64,000 nucleotides of DNA. It comes from Sulfurovum sp. Lineage in GTDB: Bacteria > Campylobacterota > Campylobacteria > Campylobacterales > Sulfurovaceae. Positions 15,451 to 24,097 of this stretch are shown here, piece by piece. Positions within the stretch are counted from its first letter, which is position 1; each line of letters starts with the position of its first letter. The notes under the pieces were generated by a model. That model worked only from the letters and a program-made list of their open reading frames with translations, had not been told where the DNA came from and searched no databases. The position numbers and the translations under genes are program-made. Location: assembly GCA_024637255.1 (NCBI GenBank), contig JAGXFO010000013.1:1-64000 (forward strand). The letters are read 5' to 3'.

Positions 15451-16860
15451 CTATTTTACCTCTAGTTTGGCTATTTCATTTACCAAATCTGTGGGCAACA
15501 TCGCATACGATGCTCCGCTATACTGATCTGCAGCCATAACCAAAGCCAGTGAAGCATGAATCGCAGCATCCACCCCGGTGTATCCTTGTGCAAGGAGTGA
15601 AACGATGAGTCCAGAGAGCACATCGCCGCTGCCGCCTTTACTTAACTTTGAACAGCCCAGAGGATTAATGTAAAGTCGTTCTTCCTGCATGATGATTGTG
15701 TTTGCCCCTTTAAGCAAAAGAGTTACATGCGGATACTCCTTATTGAACATACGTACCATATCAAAGCGTTTTGCCTGTACTTGCATGACGCTAAGCTGTT
15801 CGCCTGTGAGGATTTTCCACAATACCACAAACTCTTTAGGATGTGGGGTAATGACGATTTCTCTGTCTCTTTGCTGCAAAAGAGAGAGGATTTCTTCACT
15901 GTAAAAACTGTCTGCATCCAAAACTATGGGCAAGTGACTTTTGATGACATACTTCTGTAAAAATTCGCTCTCAAAATGACATCCCAGACCCATACCTATG
16001 GCGAGTGCAGAAACATTGTCCGGCACGACATTTGAGTGCATCAGATACGCAGGAGGGGTAATTTTTTCATGCACCACCAGTGTCGTAAGCCCTGCTCCGA
16101 ATATAGCCGAAGCCATACCTGAGATAATACCTGCTCCCTCTTTCTCTCCACAAAAGACTGCTGCGTGTCCGAAGTTTCCTTTATGGGTGGCCTGCTGTGT
16201 TCTGCTAGGGAGCTTCAAGTCAGATTTTTCAAGCATATAACTTTGGCTCTGCCCTTCATAAAATAGTGAACTCACTCCAAGGTCAACACGTATAACTTTG
16301 CCCACAACATCTTTGCACGCATCTAAAAACAGTGCCTCCTTGTAGGCTCCCATGGTCACTGTAGTATCTGCATGAAACGCTATCGGCATAAGCGTACCTT
16401 TGGCTCCAACTCCTGTGGGAATGTCACAGGCAATCTTATGTGCCCTAAGCGCATTGAGCTGGTGCAGTATATGTTCTGTAGTGTTGTCTATATTCCGATT
16501 TAAGCCTGTACCAAAAAGTGCATCTACGACTACCTCAACGTCAGAAATGGCATCGACCACCTTCACTCCCAAAAAAGTAGCGCGCTCAAACTGTACTTTT
16601 GCCATAGCAGAATGTAATTCAAAAGGCACATAAAGTTTTACTTCATATTCACCATGAAGCTGACGTGCCAAGGCGATCCCGTCTGCTCCATTATTCCCTG
16701 TGCCCGCTGCTATGAGCACAGAAGCGCCTTGAGAAAAATGCCTGCGAATATACTGTGCCATCCCGGCTGCAGCATGCTCCATAAGGATGTCTTCACTCAA
16801 TCCGTACTGCTCATAACATCTTTTGTCCAATCCATAACAATTTTCAAATACTTTTTGCAT
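15451..16860 (-). CDS. nnr: Bifunctional NAD(P)H-hydrate repair enzyme
   Basis: A 469-residue fusion: the N-terminal YjeF epimerase domain (AGTGNNGADGIALARQL, CDIPTGVG), then the C-terminal ribokinase-like ADP-dependent dehydratase (THKGNFGHAAVFCG, ITPHPKEF, SKGGSGDVLSGLI). Together they restore NAD(P)H from hydrated NAD(P)HX. I choose ATG 16860 because AAGGAG lies five bases before it; the frame is open further upstream (to 16944) but that part has no ribosome site. It is divergent from rpsU and followed by purN. Confidence 0.92.
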   Translation of the reverse strand: MQKVFENCYGLDKRCYEQYGLSEDILMEHAAAGMAQYIRRHFSQGASVLIAAGTGNNGADGIALARQLHGEYEVKLYVPFELHSAMAKVQFERATFLGVKVVDAISDVEVVVDALFGTGLNRNIDNTTEHILHQLNALRAHKIACDIPTGVGAKGTLMPIAFHADTTVTMGAYKEALFLDACKDVVGKVIRVDLGVSSLFYEGQSQSYMLEKSDLKLPSRTQQATHKGNFGHAAVFCGEKEGAGIISGMASAIFGAGLTTLVVHEKITPPAYLMHSNVVPDNVSALAIGMGLGCHFESEFLQKYVIKSHLPIVLDADSFYSEEILSLLQQRDREIVITPHPKEFVVLWKILTGEQLSVMQVQAKRFDMVRMFNKEYPHVTLLLKGANTIIMQEERLYINPLGCSKLSKGGSGDVLSGLIVSLLAQGYTGVDAAIHASLALVMAADQYSGASYAMLPTDLVNEIAKLEVK

Positions 16861-16910
16861 CATCACTCCTTCTGCTATTTTAATTTTATCACAATTTAAT
16901 CCTAACTCGA

Positions 16911-16916
16911 TATAAT
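16911..16916 (+). promoter_or_regulatory. -10 box for rpsU
   Basis: TATAAT followed by TCTGC. The rqcH leader begins after a similar TAAAATTCTAC (24068). Transcription here gives a leader of about 130 bases holding the two hairpins at 16960-17021. Confidence 0.5.
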
Positions 16917-16959
16917 TCTGCACTTTATTGTCCTCCATACCCATTTTTTGGGACTTCGC

Positions 16960-17021
16960 TTTCTCGACAATTGTCGTAGCTTTAGTGAGAGAAATTGACG
17001 TGTGGCTTCGCTATACGTCAA
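16960..17021 (+). promoter_or_regulatory. Structured leader of rpsU
   Basis: Two hairpins in order. The first is closed by TTTCTC (16960-16965) with GAGAAA (16989-16994) and holds the palindrome GACAATTGTC and the string GTAGCTTTAGTGAGAG. The second is a 12-bp stem, TTGACGTGTGGC (16995-17006) with GCTATACGTCAA (17010-17021), with two G-U pairs and a TTC loop. GGAG directly abuts its 3' side. The string GTAGCTTYAGTGAGA recurs in the rqcH leader at 24111-24125. A cis-acting control of S21 synthesis is plausible. Confidence 0.5.
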
Positions 17022-17055
17022 GGAGAAATTTCAATAGGAAGGGGGTGCTTTTTCG

Positions 17056-17268
17056 ATGCCAGGAATTATTATAACACAACGTGACTCTTTTGATGACGCT
17101 TATAGAAAATTCAAAAGACAATGTGACAGAAACCTTATCGTGACTGAAGCTAGAGCTAGACAAAACCACGAAACTGAGACTGAAAAGAGAAAAAAAGAGA
17201 AAATTGCAACGCGCAAGAAAATCCTTAAAAAACTTTTCATGCTTAGAAGATACGAGTCTAGACTGTAA
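17056..17268 (+). CDS. rpsU: 30S ribosomal protein S21
   Basis: A 70-residue basic protein: MPGIIITQRDSFDDAYRKFKRQ at the start and KKLFMLRRYESRL at the end, both typical of Campylobacterota S21. S21 sits on the 30S platform near the anti-Shine-Dalgarno end of 16S rRNA and promotes initiation. The ribosome site is the G-rich GGAAGGGGG about 10 bases upstream. It is divergent from nnr and has a long structured leader. Confidence 0.95.
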   Translation: MPGIIITQRDSFDDAYRKFKRQCDRNLIVTEARARQNHETETEKRKKEKIATRKKILKKLFMLRRYESRL

Positions 17269-17276
17269 TTATTTAC

Positions 17277-17305
17277 AGCAGTGGGGCATTTGCCCTGCTA
17301 CTCAA
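17277..17305 (+). terminator. Hairpin after rpsU
   Basis: GCAG then GGGC, loop ATTT, GCCC then TGC form a stem with a small bulge, directly after the rpsU stop. There is no clear T-run. It probably ends rpsU transcription before purT. Confidence 0.4.
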
Positions 17306-17405
17306 CCTACTTTTAAACCAAAACACCAACAATTTTCCCTTAACTCATCAGGCCTTGCCAAACTTTTTGCTAAAATAATCCTACTATTTTTTTTAAGGTT
17401 TTCCT

Positions 17406-18569
17406 ATGACATTTACAACGACATTACAAAAAGACGCTATCAAAATCATGCTGCTGGGTTCTGGTGAACTTGGTAAAGAGGTTGCCATCGAAGCACAAAG
17501 ACTGGGCATAGAAGTCATCGCAGTTGACAAATACGAGAACGCGCCTGCACACCTCGTAGCCAACCGTTCCTATGCCATTAATATGCAAGACAAAGAAGCA
17601 CTACTTGCGCTCATAGAAAAAGAGCAGCCTACCTACATCCTGCCAGAAGTTGAAGCGATTAGCATTGCAGCGCTTTTTGAAGCAGAAGCTAGAGGTTTTC
17701 ATGTCATCCCAAATGCTGAAGCGGTAAACAAAACTATGAACCGTAAGAACATCCGTGTGTTTGCCACAGAAGAACTAGGACTCAAAACAAGCAAATATGA
17801 ATTTGTCACTACCCTCGATGGCCTTAAAGAAGCCGGTGAACGCATCGGTTTTCCTTGTGTCATTAAGCCGGTGATGAGTTCTTCAGGTCACGGACAAAGC
17901 ATTGCTAGAACAAAAGATGACATAAAAAAGTCCTGGGAGAGTGCCAAAGAGGCTCGTGGCGATGCAAGCGAACTCATCGTAGAAGCGTTTGTGCCTTTTG
18001 ACTATGAGATTACGCTTTTAACGGTGCGTAACGAAACAGGTACTACTTTTTGTGATGCCATCGGACACGTGCAAAAAGACGGGGATTTCATCTTGTCATG
18101 GCAACCTATGCAGATGAGTGAAACAGCACTTCAAAAAGCCAAAGACATCGCAAAAACAGTGACAGACGGTCTTGGCGGCAGAGGGATTTTTGGGGTTGAG
18201 TTTTTTGTGAAAGGCGAAGAGGTCTATTTTTCAGAACTAAGCCCTCGTCCGCATGACACAGGCATGGTCACGCTCATTACCCAAAGCCAAAGCCAGTTTG
18301 CTTTACATGTCAGAGCCATACTCGGTCTCCCGCTGGATTATACCACCTATGACTCAGGTGCCTGCGGTGCATACAAGGCAAAAAATGAAAGCCATACCCC
18401 CAGACTTGAAGTGCCGGACAACGCCTTTACCAAAAACTCTTTTGTAAGAGTATTTGGGAAGCCAGAATCACACGTAGGCCGCCGTATGGCGGTGAGTCTT
18501 GTACTGGGTGAGGTCGAAAAAGCAAAAGAACGTGCACTTGAGATCGTAGCAAATATAAGTGACTCTTAG
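17406..18569 (+). CDS. purT: Formate-dependent phosphoribosylglycinamide formyltransferase
   Basis: A 387-residue ATP-grasp enzyme that makes FGAR from GAR, formate and ATP. Motifs: the N-terminal LLGSGELGKEVAIEAQRLG, MNRKNIRVFATEELGL, the ATP-grasp stretch PCVIKPVMSSSGHGQS, and SELSPRPHDTGMVTLITQ with the metal-binding Glu. It carries out the same step as PurN (14888-15436) with a different one-carbon donor. Start ATG 17406 follows a short AAGG. It is the first gene of a same-strand run with the hydroxyacid dehydrogenase and fumarate-reductase-like genes, 48 bp before the next gene. Confidence 0.93.
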   Translation: MTFTTTLQKDAIKIMLLGSGELGKEVAIEAQRLGIEVIAVDKYENAPAHLVANRSYAINMQDKEALLALIEKEQPTYILPEVEAISIAALFEAEARGFHVIPNAEAVNKTMNRKNIRVFATEELGLKTSKYEFVTTLDGLKEAGERIGFPCVIKPVMSSSGHGQSIARTKDDIKKSWESAKEARGDASELIVEAFVPFDYEITLLTVRNETGTTFCDAIGHVQKDGDFILSWQPMQMSETALQKAKDIAKTVTDGLGGRGIFGVEFFVKGEEVYFSELSPRPHDTGMVTLITQSQSQFALHVRAILGLPLDYTTYDSGACGAYKAKNESHTPRLEVPDNAFTKNSFVRVFGKPESHVGRRMAVSLVLGEVEKAKERALEIVANISDS

Positions 18570-18617
18570 GCAAGACTAGCAGTGACTAAAACCTGCTACA
18601 CAACATGAAGGAAACAT

Positions 18618-19550
18618 ATGAACATTATATTACTTGACGCCAAAACACTGGGTGACGACTTAGACATCACTGCTCTTGAGTCTTTTGGCACGCTTACTGT
18701 ATACCCCAGTACTTCTACTGATCAGACGCTTGAGCGCATACAGATAGCCGACATTATCATTACAAACAAGGTGGTCATCACTGCAAATATGATGGAGGAA
18801 GCACCTAAGCTCAAACTGATTTGTATCGCTGCAACAGGCATGAACAATGTGGACTTGGATGCTGCCAAACTTAAAGGCATAGAGGTCAAAAATGTAGCCG
18901 GATACTCCACAAAAAGCGTGGTACAGCATACCTTTGCTATGGCACTGTATCTACTTGAAAAAATGGCCTATTATGATGCAGCCGTGAAGAGTGCTGCCTG
19001 GAGCAACTCGGGGCTTTTCACAGATGTAAGCCGCTCTTTTTATGAAATTTCAGGAAAAAAGTGGGGAATTATCGGGCTAGGGAACATCGGTCAGGAAGTA
19101 GCCAAAATTGCTACTGCATTTGGTGCAGAGGTAAGTTACCATTCTACCAGTGGCAAGAACCTGCATCATGACTATCCTCACAAAAGCCTGGAATTCATAC
19201 TTAAAGACTGCGATATCATTTCTATCCATGCACCACTTAATGAAGACACGATGAATCTCATCAATGAAGACAATCTTCCTTATATTAAAGAGGATGCCCT
19301 CTTACTCAATCTGGGTCGCGGGGGAATTATTAACGAAACCGACCTTGCTTTTGAACTGGAAAGAAAAAGATTTTATGCAGGACTGGATGTACTCACTCAT
19401 GAGCCTATCCATACAGACAATCCCTTAATGACCATCAAGCATAAAGACCGGCTCCTCATCACACCTCACATGGCTTGGGCAAGCATTGAAGCTAGAAAAA
19501 AGCTTCTTGAGGGTATCGTAAAGAATATTCAAACTTTTATGGAGAGATAA
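18618..19550 (+). CDS. D-2-hydroxyacid dehydrogenase, NAD-dependent
   Basis: A 310-residue member of the D-isomer 2-hydroxyacid dehydrogenase family. The Rossmann loop GIIGLGNIGQEVAKIA, the segment INLGRGG-like LLNLGRGGIINETDLAF, the catalytic Arg region and the Glu/His pair (LDVLTHEP, ITPHMAWAS) are present. Closest in layout to hydroxypyruvate/glycerate or D-lactate dehydrogenases; the substrate cannot be assigned. The ribosome site is AAGGAAA. Its stop TAA shares one base with the ATG of the next gene, so the two are translationally coupled. Confidence 0.85.
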   Translation: MNIILLDAKTLGDDLDITALESFGTLTVYPSTSTDQTLERIQIADIIITNKVVITANMMEEAPKLKLICIAATGMNNVDLDAAKLKGIEVKNVAGYSTKSVVQHTFAMALYLLEKMAYYDAAVKSAAWSNSGLFTDVSRSFYEISGKKWGIIGLGNIGQEVAKIATAFGAEVSYHSTSGKNLHHDYPHKSLEFILKDCDIISIHAPLNEDTMNLINEDNLPYIKEDALLLNLGRGGIINETDLAFELERKRFYAGLDVLTHEPIHTDNPLMTIKHKDRLLITPHMAWASIEARKKLLEGIVKNIQTFMER

Positions 19551-21154
19551 TGACAGATATACTCATCATCGGTTCTGGAGGTGCTGGACTCACAGCCGCA
19601 CTTGCAGCAAAAAATACAGGTGTCTCTGTCACCGTAGTAGGCAAAGCTTACCCTACCAACTCACAAACCTCTATGGCACAAGGCGGCATCAATGCTGCAC
19701 TTGGCAATGCAGGAGAAGATAATGTAAACGCGCATATCGCAGATACTATCAAATCTGCCCATGGGCTTTGTGACGAAGTAATGGTCCGCAAAATGTGTAC
19801 CGATGCGCCCCAGACCATGGCATGGCTAGAGAGTTTGGGTGTGCCTTTTTCACGCCTTGAGAACCAAGGAACAGGTATTCAAACCATTGCCCAGCGTCAA
19901 ATGGGCGGGGCTTCAGCAAAACGTGCATGTTATGCCCAAGACTATACAGGACTTAAAATCCTCCATACACTGTATGATACTTGTCTAAAAGAAAACATAG
20001 ATTTTCTAGATGAACACTATTTTCTAAACCTCATTGTTGAAAACACTACTGTCAAAGGTGCGACCTTCCTAGACATTCGCACGGGAGACATCAAGCAGAT
20101 CAATGCGAAATCTGTCATCGTCGCTACAGGTGGGTATGGGAGTCTCTATCATGGCTATACCACTAATGCTTATGGCTCTACGGGTGACGGTATCGCGGCC
20201 GTACTTCGTGCAGGTGGGGCAGTGAGCGACATGGAGTTTGTGCAGTTTCACCCTACCGCACTTAAAAGTTCCAGTATACTCATCTCTGAAAGTGCCAGAG
20301 GAGAGGGTGGATATCTGGTAAATTCCGAGGGCAAAAGATTTGTTGACGAGCTTAAACCCAGAGATATAGTGGCTCGTGCCATTTTTTTAGAGTTTCAAAA
20401 AGGACAGGAGGTGTTCCTGGATGTACGTCACCTGGGAGAAGAAAAGCTTATGGAACTACTCCCTCAAGAAGTAGCACTCTGTAAGCTGCACGAGCATGTA
20501 GACCCGTCTTCTGAACTTATACCCATCAAGCCGGTTGCACACTATTCTATGGGCGGCATAGACGTGGATAACAATTTGGCAGTGAATGGACTAAAAGGGT
20601 GTTATGCAGTTGGTGAGTGTTCCAATGCCAAAGTACATGGTGCCAACCGTCTTGGAGGAAACTCATTGCTGGAGATCACCACCTTTGGTAAGCTAGCAGC
20701 ACAACATGCTGCTAGCTATGCTTTGCAGACAAATGACAAAGAAGCCAACAATACGCAACTAAACCAGGATAAACTTGCTATAGAAGCACTTTATGCACAA
20801 GAACACAGTATCAATTTCTATGAGCAAAGAGAAATTTTGGGAAAACTATTTTACGAAAATGTCGGTATAGTTAGGGATAATGGCAAGCTTGCACAAGCAC
20901 TGGAGGCTCTAAAAGCCATGCAAGAGCACTCAAAAAAAATGGGTCTAACAGACAAAAGTTTAACAAACAATACTAATCTTACAGACTTTTTAGAGTTTAG
21001 CAATGCGCTTATACTTGCTCCTATGATTATCTCTTCAGCTATCGCGCGAAATGAAAGTCGCGGTGCACACTTTAAGGTAGGCTTTGAATCACAAGATGAT
21101 GCACATTTCAAACATTCCATTGTACTACAAAATGAGAAGGAGGCGGTGACATGA
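19550..21154 (+). CDS. Fumarate reductase/succinate dehydrogenase flavoprotein-like subunit (soluble type)
   Basis: A 534-residue FAD enzyme. The Rossmann motif is GSGGAGLTAAL (residues 8-18); active-site segments FVQFHPTAL, ARGEGGYLVN and HGANRLGGNSLLE match fumarate reductases. Where E. coli FrdA has the FAD-linking His (SHT), this protein has Q39 (NSQTSMAQGG), so the flavin should be non-covalent, as in L-aspartate oxidase or thiol:fumarate reductase TfrA. There is no Tat or Sec signal, so it is cytoplasmic. It overlaps the iron-sulfur subunit gene by ATGA. A role in fumarate reduction for the reductive TCA cycle is inferred; an NadB-like function is less likely given the partner. Confidence 0.82.
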   Translation: MTDILIIGSGGAGLTAALAAKNTGVSVTVVGKAYPTNSQTSMAQGGINAALGNAGEDNVNAHIADTIKSAHGLCDEVMVRKMCTDAPQTMAWLESLGVPFSRLENQGTGIQTIAQRQMGGASAKRACYAQDYTGLKILHTLYDTCLKENIDFLDEHYFLNLIVENTTVKGATFLDIRTGDIKQINAKSVIVATGGYGSLYHGYTTNAYGSTGDGIAAVLRAGGAVSDMEFVQFHPTALKSSSILISESARGEGGYLVNSEGKRFVDELKPRDIVARAIFLEFQKGQEVFLDVRHLGEEKLMELLPQEVALCKLHEHVDPSSELIPIKPVAHYSMGGIDVDNNLAVNGLKGCYAVGECSNAKVHGANRLGGNSLLEITTFGKLAAQHAASYALQTNDKEANNTQLNQDKLAIEALYAQEHSINFYEQREILGKLFYENVGIVRDNGKLAQALEALKAMQEHSKKMGLTDKSLTNNTNLTDFLEFSNALILAPMIISSAIARNESRGAHFKVGFESQDDAHFKHSIVLQNEKEAVT

Positions 21155-21864
21155 AAATAAGTATTTTACGAAGTCAGGCACATACACATCAAGACTACAA
21201 ACTTGAAGATAAAGAGACAACACTTTTAGGAGCTCTGGGCCACATCAAAGCCTATGAAGATGCTACGCTTACTTTTAGTGCGGGCTGTCGTGCTTCTGTG
21301 TGTGGCACATGTGCCGTGAGGGTCAATGGTAAAGAAGTATTGGCCTGTGCCTACAAAATAAAAGAGGGTGATGTGGTAGAACCGCTGCAATATCACCCGG
21401 TGCTTCGTGACCTCAAGGTAGACAAACAAAAAGCCAAAGAGACACTCATCAAGAGTACTGCCTGGCTGCAAGGTTATCAGGAGGCTTCTCTCGCACATAA
21501 AGATGAAAAACTCAGCGAAAGACAAACAGACTGCATACTCTGTGACTCATGCTACTCTGCTTGCCCTGTGTATGCCGTAAATCCTGACTTTTTAGGGCCT
21601 TTTGCCTTGACGCGTGCCTACCGCTACAGTTCAGACAAGCGTGAAAGTGAAGCTAAAAGTATCATCGACACCATCCAAACCAATGGCGTGTGGGATTGTA
21701 CTTTATGTGGAGAGTGTACCGCGGTTTGCCCCAAAGGCATAGACCCAAAAATGGATATTATGATGTTAAGAGGCAGTTCCATCCAGTTTGGCTACTCTGA
21801 CCCTTCTTTTGCAACACAGAGTTTTGGTACACCGAATTTTGGCGGTGGTGGATTTGGATTTTAA
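21151..21864 (+). CDS. Fumarate reductase/succinate dehydrogenase iron-sulfur-like subunit
   Basis: A 237-residue ferredoxin-type subunit. C46, C51, C54 and C66 ligate a [2Fe-2S] cluster. C128, C131, C134 and C138 form a [4Fe-4S] site. In the third site C183, C186, C189 and C193 are all Cys, whereas classical FrdB/SdhB lacks the second one and holds [3Fe-4S]; a second [4Fe-4S] is therefore predicted, as in type E succinate dehydrogenases. The tail is rich in Gly, Phe and Ser (PNFGGGGFGF). No membrane-anchor subunit (SdhC, SdhE) follows. The start overlaps the flavoprotein stop. Confidence 0.85.
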   Translation: MKISILRSQAHTHQDYKLEDKETTLLGALGHIKAYEDATLTFSAGCRASVCGTCAVRVNGKEVLACAYKIKEGDVVEPLQYHPVLRDLKVDKQKAKETLIKSTAWLQGYQEASLAHKDEKLSERQTDCILCDSCYSACPVYAVNPDFLGPFALTRAYRYSSDKRESEAKSIIDTIQTNGVWDCTLCGECTAVCPKGIDPKMDIMMLRGSSIQFGYSDPSFATQSFGTPNFGGGGFGF

Positions 21865-21918
21865 GATAAATTGAGCCAAAGCCAAGAGAACATATGGTTG
21901 TGGCGTGAGGAGTGGCTT

Positions 21919-22692
21919 CTAATGGCGGGGCTGATCTCTTTGCATAAAAGCGACAGCATCACTCTTATTAAAATAAAACCGAACTGGCTGAACCTTTTTT
22001 CCGTCTGCCCAATTTACTGTACGCAGATATTTGTTTGTTACACTTTCCAGTCTGCTTCGAGTACTGCCTACTGAAAACATTCCCACAGTGACATGAAGAT
22101 CATTATTTATGAGTTTATATTGTGTGACAATAGGTGGTATCTCCATCATTTCAGATGAGTAGGTGATAAATTTTTGATTAAAGACTGCTTTTACTACGGG
22201 TTTTGCCGTCCCTTTTGTATTGCCTTCATAGCAAAGATAAAATATTTTTCGTTTCAATTCCTCGGAAAATGAAAGTTTACCCTGTTTTATTGGTATCTCT
22301 TTTGCAGGCTCATCCAATACCGGTGGTTTAGAGCGTACCGACTGCCACAATGATGACTCTGATACTGATCTTTCCTCTTGCACTGCTTCGATCACACTAT
22401 CCTTGGTTCTGGTATCAACACCATCTTCCCTGATAAACGCATCTTTAAACACCTCTCTGTAAGCATGCAAAGCACTCTGTACTTCGGACTGTTTCTCATA
22501 AACTCTTGAGTAAACATTATATATTTCACCCTCTTGTTCAATACTGATCTTACTCTTGTAGCTTTCATCTTCGATCTTAGAAATGGAAGCTATCAGTGCA
22601 TCATAGTTTCCAAAACTCCCCAGCTGCACCTGATAAGAGCTTCCAAATGAATTGCTTAGAAAAAGAAGTGAAATAATAATCAATCTGAACAT
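21919..22692 (-). CDS. Secreted SPOR-like protein of unknown function
   Basis: A 257-residue protein with a Sec signal peptide (FRLIIISLLFLSNSFGSS) followed at once by a SPOR-like region (YQVQLGSFGNYDALIASISK, then YNVYSRVYEKQSEVQSALHAYREVF). SPOR domains bind denuded glycan strands of peptidoglycan. The middle is charged and low in structure; the C-terminal 100 residues are beta-rich with no match I recognise. It lies 18 bp after leuC on the same strand with ribosome site CAGGAG, so it is probably cotranscribed with leuC although unrelated in role. Confidence 0.7.
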   Translation of the reverse strand: MFRLIIISLLFLSNSFGSSYQVQLGSFGNYDALIASISKIEDESYKSKISIEQEGEIYNVYSRVYEKQSEVQSALHAYREVFKDAFIREDGVDTRTKDSVIEAVQEERSVSESSLWQSVRSKPPVLDEPAKEIPIKQGKLSFSEELKRKIFYLCYEGNTKGTAKPVVKAVFNQKFITYSSEMMEIPPIVTQYKLINNDLHVTVGMFSVGSTRSRLESVTNKYLRTVNWADGKKVQPVRFYFNKSDAVAFMQRDQPRH

Positions 22693-22710
22693 ATTTTTAC
22701 TCCTGATACC

Positions 22711-23991
22711 TTAAATATCTCTGGGATCCACTATTTTCCCAGCAATAGCTGAGGCAGCCGCCACAGCAGAGTTAGCCAAATAAATCTCTGAAGTTCTAGC
22801 GCCCATACGTCCAACGAAGTTTCGATTGGTTGTGGCGACACAACGTTCGCCATCGCCCAAGATACCCATATACCCACCCAAGCATGCTCCACAGGTAGGG
22901 TTAGAAACCACTGCACCTGCTTCGATGAGGATGTCCATCAAACCTTCATGCTGTGCCTGAAGGAATATCTTCTGTGTGGCAGGCGTAACAATCATGCGTG
23001 TATGGCGTGCCACTCTTTTTCCCTTCATAATCTCAGCCGCAATACGTAGATCTTCTATACGTCCGTTTGTACATGAGCCTATCATCACCTGGTCTATCTT
23101 AAGGTCATCTGCCACTGCTTGTTCTACAGGCTTGCCGTTAGATGGCAAGAAAGGATACGCTATGACAGGTGAAAGTACTGAAGTGTCTATAGAAATCACT
23201 TGACAGTATGTCGCATCTGGATCTGAGACATGTATTTTAGGTTCAGCTCGGAGGCCGTCATTGGCTTCTTTTCTGTCTTCAAGGTATGCCAAAGTAACCT
23301 CATCCACAGCAAAGATACCATTTTTAGCGCCTGCTTCAATCACCATATTGGCAATAGAAAACCTGTCTGCCATACCAAGATGCTGTATGGCATCACCCGT
23401 AAATTCAATCGCCTTATAAAGAGCGCCATCCACACCTATCTTACGGATAAGTTCCAAAATGATGTCTTTTCCATAAATATGTTTACCCGGCTTACCTGTG
23501 AGCTCCACTTTAATCGTCTCGGGCACCTTAAACCAGTTGCCTCCGGTAATCATTGCGAACGAAAGGTCTGTACTTCCCATACCTGTAGAAAATGCCCCAA
23601 GTGCTCCATGTGTGCAGGTATGGCTGTCTGCCCCGATAATCACATCCCCAGGAAGCACAAGTCCTTTTTCCGGAAGCAAAGCATGTTCGATACCCATATC
23701 TTTTTCATCAAAAAAGTATTTCATGTCGTGTTTGTAGGCAAAGTCCCTGGAGATCTTAGCCTGGTTGGCCGAGGCGATATCTTTTGCAGGGATGTAGTGA
23801 TCCATTACGATACAAAAACTATCAGGTCTAGCCAACTTCTGTGCGCCGGACTCTTCGAATGCCCGAATCGAAATAGGCGTAGTGATGTCATTACCGATAA
23901 TCATATCAATCTCTACCCTAACAATCTCTCCCGCATACACTTTACGTTCTGCATGTTCTGAAAAAATCTTTTCTGTCATAGTTTGTGCCAT
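22711..23991 (-). CDS. leuC: 3-Isopropylmalate dehydratase large subunit
   Basis: A 426-residue aconitase-family protein of leucine synthesis. Cluster-binding cysteines are in SCTNGRIEDLR and NPTCGACLGG, and substrate residues in GADSHTCTHGALGAF and GRMGARTSEIYLANSAV. At about 420 residues it is the shorter archaeal-like LeuC type rather than the 466-residue enterobacterial type. leuD is not next to it; a SPOR-like gene follows. ATG 23991 has AAAGGACA upstream, and a -10 box TATAAT lies at 24033-24038 on the minus strand. Confidence 0.92.
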   Translation of the reverse strand: MAQTMTEKIFSEHAERKVYAGEIVRVEIDMIIGNDITTPISIRAFEESGAQKLARPDSFCIVMDHYIPAKDIASANQAKISRDFAYKHDMKYFFDEKDMGIEHALLPEKGLVLPGDVIIGADSHTCTHGALGAFSTGMGSTDLSFAMITGGNWFKVPETIKVELTGKPGKHIYGKDIILELIRKIGVDGALYKAIEFTGDAIQHLGMADRFSIANMVIEAGAKNGIFAVDEVTLAYLEDRKEANDGLRAEPKIHVSDPDATYCQVISIDTSVLSPVIAYPFLPSNGKPVEQAVADDLKIDQVMIGSCTNGRIEDLRIAAEIMKGKRVARHTRMIVTPATQKIFLQAQHEGLMDILIEAGAVVSNPTCGACLGGYMGILGDGERCVATTNRNFVGRMGARTSEIYLANSAVAAASAIAGKIVDPRDI

Positions 23992-24032
23992 AGCTTGTCC
24001 TTTGTATACATGATGTATAGAATATGCTGCGC

Positions 24033-24038
24033 ATTATA
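24033..24038 (-). promoter_or_regulatory. -10 box of leuC
   Basis: TATAAT on the minus strand, about 42 bp upstream of the leuC start and back to back with the rqcH promoter region. Confidence 0.5.
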
Positions 24039-24097
24039 GCGAAAAGTTTTTTAATGCGTATTTTGGGTAAAATTCTACAAGAAAATTAAAATAATTC

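Noticed and set aside
21871..22074. 67-codon plus-strand frame after the iron-sulfur subunit, a possible membrane-anchor gene
   Set aside because: It has no anchor-like spans, haem ligands or ribosome site, and overlaps the 3' end of the SPOR-like gene on the other strand.
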